Assembly: GCA_044343155.1 (NCBI GenBank)
Contig: JAVZSS010000002.1
Coordinates: 1 to 40,099 of the forward strand
Source: SpSt-28 sp044343155
GTDB lineage: Archaea > Aenigmatarchaeota > Aenigmatarchaeia > CG10238-14 > SpSt-28
Reading direction: 5' to 3'
DNA: 40,099 nt
This document shows, piece after piece, positions 1 to 6,286 of this stretch (positions within the stretch are counted from its first letter, which is position 1; every line of letters starts with the position of its first letter). The notes beneath the pieces were generated by a model that was given only the letters and a program-made list of their open reading frames with translations, did no database searches and was not told where the DNA came from. The position numbers and the translations under genes are program-made.

Positions 1-268
1 CTTTATATTCTTGAACAAATCCAGCTATAACTGAAATAAATATTACAATAATAATTAGAATTGAATCCAAAAATTCCTCCCCTTTTAAATAGTTTAAAGA
101 AAAAGAAAAAATCGAAGCAAAAAACATTAATAAAATGAGTGGCGATTTGAATTGATTTAACAAAATTTCGAAAAAATTGATTTTCTTTTTTTCCTTAATT
201 TCGTTTTTTCCATAAACTTCTAATCTTTTTTTAGCTTCTTCAAAACTCAATCCAAAATATTTCTCCAT
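1..268 (-). CDS. Cation-transporting P-type ATPase, N-terminal fragment
   Basis: A reading frame starts at an ATG at 268 and runs off the left edge, giving 89 residues. It begins with the cation-ATPase N-terminal pattern (GLSFEEAKKRLEVYGKNEI), followed by a segment containing QFKSPLILLMFF and then a second hydrophobic stretch ending in VIAGFVQEYK. This order is typical of the actuator-proximal N-terminus and first two membrane helices of Ca2+/H+/Na+,K+-type P-ATPases. The phosphorylation (DKTG) and ATP-binding domains lie outside the window, so ion specificity cannot be told. It lies in the same direction as the UPF0200 gene that precedes it, 31 bases downstream of that gene. Confidence 0.85.
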   Translation of the reverse strand, partial: MEKYFGLSFEEAKKRLEVYGKNEIKEKKKINFFEILLNQFKSPLILLMFFASIFSFSLNYLKGEEFLDSILIIIVIFISVIAGFVQEYK

Positions 269-299
269 TTTTCTTCTATAAATTCAAACATTATAAAAA

Positions 300-875
300 C
301 TACTTTAATAAAATTTTATCTATAAAATCATCAACTTTTTTCTTTAAATCGTCAAGAGTAGAATTATTTTCTATAAAAAAATTTGCCATATCCTTAATTT
401 TATCTAAGCCTAATCTCTTACTATCATTTTCATCCCTTTCTAAAAATTCTTCAAAACTTAAATTAAAATTGGGATCTTGCAATTTTCTTCTTTCGTATCT
501 TAATCTAACATCTGTTTCAACCCAAACCAAGTAAAAATTTTCTTTAAACGCATCTTTAAAAACTTCTACCTCATATCTACTTCTAAATCCAGTAACAACA
601 ACCCTTTCTGTATTTTCTTCCATAATTTTTTTAACTAAAAATCTTGCAAATATAGCTTCGTCATTATATTTCTTTCTTATAATAGCACCAACTTCACTTA
701 AAACTCTCTTTTTTTCCTCCAAACTCAAATTATTTTTCATCAAACCCATTCTTTTGGCCTCTTCTTCAATAACTTGGGAAAATTCTAAAATCGTAAAAGA
801 ATATTTTTCTTTCAAGTAATTTGCAATTTCTGTCTTTCCAGAAGCTGCAAAACCACTTAAACCTAGTATTAACAT
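300..875 (-). CDS. UPF0200-like P-loop nucleotide kinase-related protein
   Basis: The 191-residue protein opens with a Walker A loop (GLSGFAASGKT, residues 5-15). It has a central RSRYEVEVFK stretch and a late ERDENDSKRLGL segment followed by a hydrophobic IENNSTLDDL region. This layout matches the archaeal UPF0200 family, which is related to dephospho-CoA and nucleoside monophosphate kinases. The phosphate acceptor of the family is not established, so no substrate is claimed. A TATA-like stretch lies just upstream of the ATG and divergent from the asparagine synthetase gene. The P-type ATPase gene follows in the same direction. Confidence 0.75.
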   Translation of the reverse strand: MLILGLSGFAASGKTEIANYLKEKYSFTILEFSQVIEEEAKRMGLMKNNLSLEEKKRVLSEVGAIIRKKYNDEAIFARFLVKKIMEENTERVVVTGFRSRYEVEVFKDAFKENFYLVWVETDVRLRYERRKLQDPNFNLSFEEFLERDENDSKRLGLDKIKDMANFFIENNSTLDDLKKKVDDFIDKILLK

Positions 876-969
876 AATATCATATTAAATACTTAAATAA
901 AAATTAGATCTTATATCTTAGAGTAAAGAAAACTTTTTTAAACCATCAATCATAAATAAGAGTGGGGTC

Positions 970-2001
970 ATGTTTGAGAATAATGAAAATAGACCCTTTT
1001 CTATAAATGTATTAGCGACATATAATAACAGAGAAAACATATTTAAAACAGAAGAACTTCAAGCAATAGCAAAAATAGAATCAAGTGCAATGAAAGGAGC
1101 AAGAAAATATTGTGAAGAAAACGATTTCATTGAAATAATGGTTCCACATATAACTAAAGCAACAGGCTCTTGTGAAAATTTCCTAACAGTTTTTGAAGTA
1201 GATTATTTTGGAAAGAAAATGTATTTAACACAAACAGGTCAGTTATATTTAGAAGTTTTAACACCATTTTTAAAGAAAGTTTGGTGTGTAATTCATAGTT
1301 TTAGAGCAGAACAAGAAGTAGACAATAGGCATTTAACAGAATTTCCATTAATAGAATTGGAACTAGAAGGAAACTTTGAAGATCTGATAAAACATATAGA
1401 GGGGATAATATATTCTATGGTTTCAAAAGTAAAAGAGGAAAGAGAAAAAGAATTAAAAAAATTTGGAATAGATGAAGAATATCTTTCTATTTTCAAACCA
1501 CCATATAAAAGAATAACATATACAAATGCAATAGAGATTTTAAGAGAAGAAGGAATAGAAATAAGTTGGGGCGATGATATAAAAAGTAAACACGAAAAAA
1601 TTTTATTAGAGTATTTAGGAATGAAACCATTCTTTTTAACCCATTGGCCTGTACACTTAAAATTTTTTGATATGAAAGTTAATGAAGAAGATCCAAGAAT
1701 TGTTAATAGTTGTGACTTAATTCTACCATTTAGTGGAGAAGCTGTAGGTGGCTCAGAAAGAGAATATACATATGAAAGATTGAGAAAAAAGTTGGAAGAG
1801 TCACAAATGCTTAAATTAATTAAAGAAAGAGGAGGAAGAATAGAAGATTTTGACTGGTTTCTAAACTTTTACAAGTATAACAAAGCAAATCTTCATTGTG
1901 GATTTGGAGTAGGATTTAATAGAGTAATTCAATCAATATTAAAGCTACCAGACATAAGAATGTCTACAGTATTTCCATTAAATAAAGAAATGATTTATTA
2001 A
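970..2001 (+). CDS. Asparaginyl-tRNA synthetase-related asparagine synthetase (AS-AR type)
   Basis: The 343-residue protein is a class II aminoacyl-tRNA synthetase catalytic core of the AsnRS/AspRS group. Motif 2 is visible as FRAEQEVDNRHLTEF (about residues 112-126), and motif 3 as GFGVGFNRVIQSILKLPDIR near the C-terminus. There is no N-terminal OB-fold anticodon-binding domain: the catalytic core starts within about the first 40 residues. Archaeal stand-alone versions (AS-AR, described from Pyrococcus) make asparagine from aspartate with ATP rather than charging tRNA. This fits a cell with an archaeal GluRS of the kind often used with tRNA-dependent amidation. Start: ATG at 970 after a G-rich GAGTGGGGT ribosome site. 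A true AsnRS is less likely because the tRNA-binding domain is missing. Confidence 0.8.
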   Translation: MFENNENRPFSINVLATYNNRENIFKTEELQAIAKIESSAMKGARKYCEENDFIEIMVPHITKATGSCENFLTVFEVDYFGKKMYLTQTGQLYLEVLTPFLKKVWCVIHSFRAEQEVDNRHLTEFPLIELELEGNFEDLIKHIEGIIYSMVSKVKEEREKELKKFGIDEEYLSIFKPPYKRITYTNAIEILREEGIEISWGDDIKSKHEKILLEYLGMKPFFLTHWPVHLKFFDMKVNEEDPRIVNSCDLILPFSGEAVGGSEREYTYERLRKKLEESQMLKLIKERGGRIEDFDWFLNFYKYNKANLHCGFGVGFNRVIQSILKLPDIRMSTVFPLNKEMIY

Positions 2002-2013
2002 ATACAAAAATTT

Positions 2014-2031
2014 AAAAACTTAAGAGTTTTT
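2014..2031 (+). terminator. Hairpin with T-rich stem end after the asparagine synthetase gene
   Basis: A perfect 7-bp inverted repeat AAAAACT / AGTTTTT with a TAAG loop lies 12 bases after the stop codon. Its 3' arm ends in five T residues. It sits between two convergent genes (asparagine synthetase and uS11), where a bidirectional stop is expected. Archaeal termination mainly needs T-runs, so the hairpin itself may be incidental. Confidence 0.45.
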
Positions 2032-2061
2032 GTTAGTTAAGAGTAGCTCAAAAATTTTCAA

Positions 2062-2457
2062 TTACACTCTCCTTCCTCTTCTTCCTCCTTTTCTTCTCAT
2101 AAATCCATGTATTATTGGAGTTACGTCTTCTATTAAACCTATTTTTAATCCAGCCTTAGCTAAAGCCCTAATTGCTGCTTGTGCTCCTGGACCAGGTATT
2201 TTGGTTTTAATCCCACCCGGAGCTCTAACTCTAATATGAACTCCAGTAATTCCTTTTTTCAGAGCCTCTTCTGCAGCTTTTTTAGCTGCTAGCATTGCGG
2301 GATAAGGCATTCCACCTTCTCTATCTTTATCTGTCATCATTCCACTAGAATATCTAGCTATAGTTTCTGCCCCACTTAAATCTGTAATATGAACTATAGT
2401 AGAATTTGGACTAGAAAAGATGTGAGCAACTCCCCATTTTTCTTTTTTTTCACTCAT
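2062..2457 (-). CDS. rps11: 30S ribosomal protein uS11
   Basis: This is a small-subunit platform protein of about 131 residues. The conserved SSGMM segment, the GGMPYPAMLAAKKAAEEA helix, the RAPGG loop and the arginine-rich tail GFMRRKGGRRGRRV are all present. I chose the ATG at 2457; an in-frame TTG three codons upstream lacks support. The ATG overlaps the uS4 stop by 8 bases (ATGAGTGA), so translation is probably coupled. The usual archaeal continuation of this operon (RNA polymerase subunit D, L18e, L13, S9) is absent. The next gene downstream is on the opposite strand. Confidence 0.97.
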   Translation of the reverse strand: MSEKKEKWGVAHIFSSPNSTIVHITDLSGAETIARYSSGMMTDKDREGGMPYPAMLAAKKAAEEALKKGITGVHIRVRAPGGIKTKIPGPGAQAAIRALAKAGLKIGLIEDVTPIIHGFMRRKGGRRGRRV

Positions 2458-2920
2458 TTTTTTCAACCTTTATATTACATTCAATTTTATCTTCTTCATT
2501 TCTAGGAACTAAATAACTTGGATAGACAACCTTTCTCCCATTTACACTTACATGCCCATGAACTATAAATTGTCTAGCTTGCTTTATAGTATTTGCTAAA
2601 CCTTTTTTATAAACTATAGTTTGTAGTCTTCTATTTAATATATCCCTAACTGTTAAGCTTAAAACTGTATCCAGATTTGAATTCTCATCAATCAATCCCA
2701 ATCTATATAATTTATCTAACAGTATTTTTTCTTGCTCCTTATCTTTTATTGCATTTAATTTTCTAGCTAATCTTCTATATTTTCTAAGTATCTCCCTTGC
2801 TCTCCACAACTCTTTTTTTCTTCTTAATCCATATTCTATCATTAAATTCCTTTCTTCTTCTAATAAAGATTTATCCCAAACTCTTCTTGGTTTTTTATAT
2901 TTTTTTCTAAATCTTTTCAT
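2450..2920 (-). CDS. rps4: 30S ribosomal protein uS4
   Basis: This 156-residue primary-binding small-subunit protein has the expected S4 RNA-binding module in its C-terminal half (RRLQTIVYKKGLANTIKQARQFIVHGHVSVNGRKV, read in parts). The N-terminal part is the usual archaeal basic, helical region beginning MKRFRKKYKKPRRVWDK. There are no zinc-binding cysteines. It sits between uS13 (5 bases upstream) and uS11 (overlapping), the standard archaeal order. Confidence 0.97.
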   Translation of the reverse strand: MKRFRKKYKKPRRVWDKSLLEEERNLMIEYGLRRKKELWRAREILRKYRRLARKLNAIKDKEQEKILLDKLYRLGLIDENSNLDTVLSLTVRDILNRRLQTIVYKKGLANTIKQARQFIVHGHVSVNGRKVVYPSYLVPRNEEDKIECNIKVEKNE

Positions 2921-2925
2921 CTAGA

Positions 2926-3504
2926 TCACTTTTTCCCTTCTTTTTGTTGAGCGGCCAATTGTTTCATTTTCCCTCTTAAAACTCCAACTGTCCTACCTTT
3001 TCTAAAATGACTTCTTGTTTTTTGTCCTCTAACGGGCAAACCATACATATGTCTAAATCCTTTATAAGTTTTCAATTCAATTTCCCTTTTAATATCAAAA
3101 TTTTCGGCTATTTTTACATCAGGTCCAACTAAATGTCTATCTATTCCTAATTCTGGATCTCTTTTTCTATTATAAAGAAAAGATGGTATACCATACTTTT
3201 CCGGATTTTTCAAACAGTCCTCAATCTTTTCTATTTCTTCTTGAGTTAAGCTCCCCATTTTTCTTTTTGCATCTAAGCCAAGAACAGTTAAAACGGCTTT
3301 CGAAAAAGTATAACTAACACCCTTAATTCCAGTTAAACCATAAAGTAAATTTTTGTTAGCAATTAAATCTGTATTAAGAATTCTAACTATTCCTTCTATT
3401 TTTTTAGCTTTTTCTTCTTTTGGCTTTTTAACTTCCTTTTTTTCCTTAGCTTTTTCTTCTTTTTCCTTCAATTTTGCTTCATCCTTAGGTTTTGAAATTC
3501 CCAT
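2926..3504 (-). CDS. rps13: 30S ribosomal protein uS13 with a Lys/Glu-rich N-terminal extension
   Basis: From about residue 38 the protein is a standard archaeal uS13: RILNTDLIANKNLLYGLTGI, the H2TH-like region, GLPVRGQKTRSHFRKGRT, and a basic tail. It is preceded by about 36 residues made almost only of K and E with a few A, V and P, which is not part of the usual archaeal core. I chose ATG 3504 over an in-frame TTG three codons upstream. It is the first gene of the uS13-uS4-uS11 set. The extension is presumably a disordered or coiled tail on the subunit head, but its role is unknown. Confidence 0.95.
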   Translation of the reverse strand: MGISKPKDEAKLKEKEEKAKEKKEVKKPKEEKAKKIEGIVRILNTDLIANKNLLYGLTGIKGVSYTFSKAVLTVLGLDAKRKMGSLTQEEIEKIEDCLKNPEKYGIPSFLYNRKRDPELGIDRHLVGPDVKIAENFDIKREIELKTYKGFRHMYGLPVRGQKTRSHFRKGRTVGVLRGKMKQLAAQQKEGKK

Positions 3505-3543
3505 ATTTATCAAATTTTAATCTATTTTTTAAGTTTTTAACTT

Positions 3544-4146
3544 TTATAGTATTCTTTTTGCTAAGTATTTAGAAAGCTTATCTGCAATTACCATTCCCCT
3601 TGGATAAGAAAAATTTATACTTTTTAAAAATTCAACTAGACTTTCAAAATCTATGTTAGAACCTATACTAAAGTAATATTTTCCAACTTTTATCCCAACC
3701 TTCATATTATCAACATAAATAATATTATCAACTATATCTCCAAACAAATACTTTTTTGCTATTCCAATAGTTGGTTTTTTACTCATAACACCAACATAAG
3801 TTGCTAATCCGGCTTTTCTAGGATGAGATAAGCCGTGACCATCAACAATAATCAAATCATAATTTTCTTTTATATCTTTCAAAACTCTCAAAATAATTTT
3901 ACCCTCTCTTAAAAAAAGCAATCCAGGAATATAGGGAAATTTTACTCTTTCTTTTCTAAAATATACATTCAAAACCTCATCATTCTTTATATCAAACAAT
4001 ACACCAACACATATAGCATAATCTTTTTTATATGCGCTATCTACACATAAAACTTTTTCAATATTTTTAATTCCTTTAAACCTAACCCTTCTATATATTT
4101 TTTCTTGTATTTCAAAAAACTTTGATTTTTTTATATTTTCTTCCAT
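3544..4146 (-). CDS. nfi: Endonuclease V
   Basis: This 200-residue protein shows the endonuclease V active-site blocks in order. These are VDSAY (first catalytic Asp), PYIPGLLFLREG (catalytic Glu), and VDGHGLSHPRKAGLATYVGV (second Asp plus the HPR loop), followed by a Lys-containing IGIAKKYLFG segment. The family nicks DNA or RNA one base 3' of deaminated adenine (inosine), using Mg2+. Its ATG directly follows the stop codon of a small ORF, so the two are cotranscribed, and the pair lies just behind tRNA-Ala. Confidence 0.93.
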   Translation of the reverse strand: MEENIKKSKFFEIQEKIYRRVRFKGIKNIEKVLCVDSAYKKDYAICVGVLFDIKNDEVLNVYFRKERVKFPYIPGLLFLREGKIILRVLKDIKENYDLIIVDGHGLSHPRKAGLATYVGVMSKKPTIGIAKKYLFGDIVDNIIYVDNMKVGIKVGKYYFSIGSNIDFESLVEFLKSINFSYPRGMVIADKLSKYLAKRIL

Positions 4147-4302
4147 TTACTTACCATCACTTTCTAAAACCCATTTCAAAACCTTTATAGCCATATTAAA
4201 CTCATCTATATTTCTAATTCCAAATTCATTATACAACTCTATTTCAGTTTTAGCATTTAACAACTCCTTAAGTTTTTTCTCTATTTCTTCACTACTTCTC
4301 AC
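4147..4302 (-). CDS. Small acidic hypothetical protein upstream of endonuclease V
   Basis: This short frame (51 residues from GTG 4302, or 55 from GTG 4314) ends exactly where the endonuclease V ATG begins. A ribosome site AGGTGA at 4311-4316 lies 8 bases from the GTG at 4302 and decides the start. Reading further upstream would run into the tRNA-Ala gene, so longer versions are artefacts. The product is predicted helical, with many Glu/Lys and a LYNEFGIRNIDEF segment and no recognised motif. The mRNA leader between the tRNA 3' end and the start codon is only about 29 bases. Function unknown; translational coupling to nfi is likely. Confidence 0.6.
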   Translation of the reverse strand: MRSSEEIEKKLKELLNAKTEIELYNEFGIRNIDEFNMAIKVLKWVLESDGK

Positions 4303-4331
4303 TTCAATTTTCACCTCACTAAAACAAATCT

Positions 4332-4403
4332 TGGACCGGCCGGGATTTGAACCCGGAGCCTCCGCTTTGCAAGAGCGGCGATCTACCATTGATCTACCGG
4401 CCC
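4332..4403 (-). tRNA. tRNA-Ala (anticodon UGC)
   Basis: The 72-base gene folds as a full cloverleaf. The 7-bp acceptor is GGGCCGG / CCGGTCC, the anticodon arm CCGCT-CTTGCAA-AGCGG gives UGC, and the T arm contains GGTTCAAATCC. The acceptor contains the G3:U70 wobble pair, the classic alanine identity element, and the discriminator is A. CCA is not encoded. The next gene's ribosome site starts about 15 bases after the tRNA 3' end. Confidence 0.96.
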
Positions 4404-4431
4404 CTATATGAATATAAAGAAATGAGAAAAA

Positions 4432-5445
4432 TTAAATTTTTCTTCTACTAATCCTTTCTATATTTTCACAAGCTTGCCTAACATGGCAACCTTTGCATAC
4501 TCTTTCTTTATAATTAGGTAGTTTTGATTTAGGAGGAATTTTCTTAGAAGAATAGATTTTGAATATTTTAGAAACAAGTCTCATAAAATTTTCAACATCC
4601 TTCTTACTAATTTCTATTTTAACTAGGTTGTTTGTTTGAGAATAAAAAATATATGATTGTTTTATGTTTGTTCTAAAATAGCTACCCAACAATAAAGCTT
4701 CACCAATACTTTGAATTAAATGCTCCTTTTTTATTCTTCCCCTATATGAAGCATGTTTTATTTCAATTGGATAAACTTCATTTTCTTTAAAACCTATCAA
4801 ATCTATAGATCCGATCATTCCCAATTTAATACTTATTATTGTTCTTTCTGGAACAATAAAATCAAAATTTTCTTTTTTTATTTCTTCCCAAAACCTTTTG
4901 AGCATACTTTCCATTTCTTCCTCCTTAATCTGAATTAATCCTTCAAATCTTTTTAAACCATACTCTACACTTTCTCTAACCAAAATATTTTCTTCTTTTT
5001 TACCAAAATTTTCAACAAAATTTTTAATAGATAAATGCAAAGCTTCACCATCCCAAACTTTACCTATTTTTTCTTTTTCTTGCTTTGCCAAAACTATTTT
5101 TTCTAACCAAAGTCTTCTAGGACATTGAAAAAATTTTGCAATTTCCAATGGAGTAAGAAACGATTTAGAATTGTATGAGAATTTTCTTTTTACTAAAATT
5201 TTTGCCTCCTCTATAATTTCATCTTTAATCTCTTCTTTTATTTTAATTATTCCTCTATTTGCTTCTACTATTCCTTTAATATTTAAATGCTGTAGTATTA
5301 TGAAAAGATAATCCGTAGAAATTACATTTTCTTTTATAAATTCTTTTTCAATTTCAAATAGTTTTACTTCTTTTCCAATAAACTTCTTTAAAATTTCAAC
5401 TGTCTTTTTAAAACTTTCTTCATCAAATTCTACACTAAACCTCAT
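4432..5445 (-). CDS. Cas4-like PD-(D/E)XK nuclease with N-terminal extension
   Basis: This 337-residue protein has a Cas4/RecB-type nuclease domain from about residue 95. TPLEIAKFFQCPRRLWLEK carries the first cysteine (C108); GSIDLIGF gives the metal-binding Asp (D215); YPIEIKHA gives the ExK pair (E228, K230). A C-terminal CKGCHVRQAC cluster (C317, C320, C326) completes the four-cysteine Fe-S site known from Cas4. Residues 1-90 are an extra, helix-rich, possibly winged-helix region. There is no CRISPR array or other cas gene in the window, so a solitary DNA-repair or processing nuclease is more likely than CRISPR adaptation. It is transcribed away from the L7Ae-eS28-eL24 genes, which lie upstream on the same strand. 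Confidence 0.8.
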   Translation of the reverse strand: MRFSVEFDEESFKKTVEILKKFIGKEVKLFEIEKEFIKENVISTDYLFIILQHLNIKGIVEANRGIIKIKEEIKDEIIEEAKILVKRKFSYNSKSFLTPLEIAKFFQCPRRLWLEKIVLAKQEKEKIGKVWDGEALHLSIKNFVENFGKKEENILVRESVEYGLKRFEGLIQIKEEEMESMLKRFWEEIKKENFDFIVPERTIISIKLGMIGSIDLIGFKENEVYPIEIKHASYRGRIKKEHLIQSIGEALLLGSYFRTNIKQSYIFYSQTNNLVKIEISKKDVENFMRLVSKIFKIYSSKKIPPKSKLPNYKERVCKGCHVRQACENIERISRRKI

Positions 5446-5480
5446 TAAAATTCACCTATAAAAATTAAAATTTAACTTAT

Positions 5481-5642
5481 TTACTGATTCTTTTTAACCC
5501 ATTTTAATTTTTCTTTCTTTCTACCCATTAAATAGTACTTTTCACATTTTCTAGAGCAAAAATATAGTATTTCTCCGCTATTTTTTACAAAAATCTTACC
5601 AGTACCCTCTTTTATATTAGAATTACAAAAACTACATTTCAT
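5481..5642 (-). CDS. rpl24e: 50S ribosomal protein eL24
   Basis: This 53-residue gene is short enough to be easily missed. It reads MKCSFCNSNIKEGTGKIFVK then a FCSRKC element and a KWVKK tail. The four cysteines (CxxC near the start and CxxxC in the middle) form the zinc finger of eL24. The ATG at 5642 lies 4 bases after the eS28 stop. The order L7Ae-eS28-eL24 is the standard archaeal arrangement. The usual following genes (ndk, infB) are absent. Confidence 0.95.
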   Translation of the reverse strand: MKCSFCNSNIKEGTGKIFVKNSGEILYFCSRKCEKYYLMGRKKEKLKWVKKNQ

Positions 5643-5646
5643 ATTC

Positions 5647-5856
5647 TCACTTCTGTTCTAATTTCATTGCAGTTTCCATTTCTATTTCTCTAAGCATCAA
5701 TATATCTCCAACCCTAACAGGCCCAACAACATTTCTTATTAAAATTTTTCCTTTTTCAGCTCCCTCTATTAATCTACATCTTACTTGTCTTACCCCTTTT
5801 ACTCCAGAAGTACCTAATATTTCTATAACTTCTGCTGGATATGCATCTTTAGCCAT
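5647..5856 (-). CDS. rps28e: 30S ribosomal protein eS28
   Basis: This 69-residue OB-fold protein has the family's diagnostic segments: PAEVIEILGTSGVKG, QVRCRLIEG, and a C-terminal GDILMLREIEMETA. It binds the small-subunit platform near the mRNA exit. The ATG follows directly on the L7Ae stop codon, and the stop lies 4 bases before eL24, so the three genes form one message. Confidence 0.96.
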   Translation of the reverse strand: MAKDAYPAEVIEILGTSGVKGVRQVRCRLIEGAEKGKILIRNVVGPVRVGDILMLREIEMETAMKLEQK

Positions 5857-6231
5857 CTATCTCACACTTTTAATTTTCTTTAATTCAGAAATTATTTCTT
5901 CCATCAATTTTGAACCTTCTCCAGGATTTATTATAGCAACTGAAGCGGCAGCTACATCTATACCTGCTGCTTTTCCTAAATCTTGCTTAGAATTAACATA
6001 AGCATATGGAACTCCCTTTTCTTCACATAAAGGAGGTAGGTGCATAACAATTTCTTCTGGCTCTACATCCATAGCAATTATAGCTAATTTAGCTTCTCCT
6101 CTATCTATAGCTTTTGTAGTTTCATTGGTCCCTTTTTTAATCTTACCAGTAGTTCTGGCTATTTCAACTAGCTGAAATACTTTTTTCATAAGTTCTTCAG
6201 GCATATTAAATTTTACATATGCTTTAGCCAT
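5857..6231 (-). CDS. rpl7ae: Ribosomal protein L7Ae (kink-turn RNA-binding protein)
   Basis: This 124-residue L7Ae has the kink-turn recognition block KGTNETTKAIDRGEAKLAIIAMDVEPEE (read in parts) and the VPYAYVNSKQDLGKAAG segment. In archaea it is shared by the large subunit, C/D and H/ACA RNPs and RNase P. A strong ribosome site GAGGGGTGAT lies 3 bases before the ATG at 6231. It heads the L7Ae-eS28-eL24 operon and follows GluRS on the same strand after about 55 bases. Confidence 0.96.
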   Translation of the reverse strand: MAKAYVKFNMPEELMKKVFQLVEIARTTGKIKKGTNETTKAIDRGEAKLAIIAMDVEPEEIVMHLPPLCEEKGVPYAYVNSKQDLGKAAGIDVAAASVAIINPGEGSKLMEEIISELKKIKSVR

Positions 6232-6286
6232 CTTATCACCCCTCCTCTAAATTATTTTAATTGAATTTAAGTTTTTAAAAATTCTT

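Noticed and set aside
4147..4389. 80-residue reading frame starting at 4389
   Set aside because: Its first 19 codons lie inside the tRNA-Ala gene; the ribosome site at 4311-4316 supports a start at 4302 (or 4314).
4432..5445. Cas4-like gene as a sign of a CRISPR locus
   Set aside because: No direct-repeat array and no cas1, cas2 or effector gene is visible anywhere in the window.
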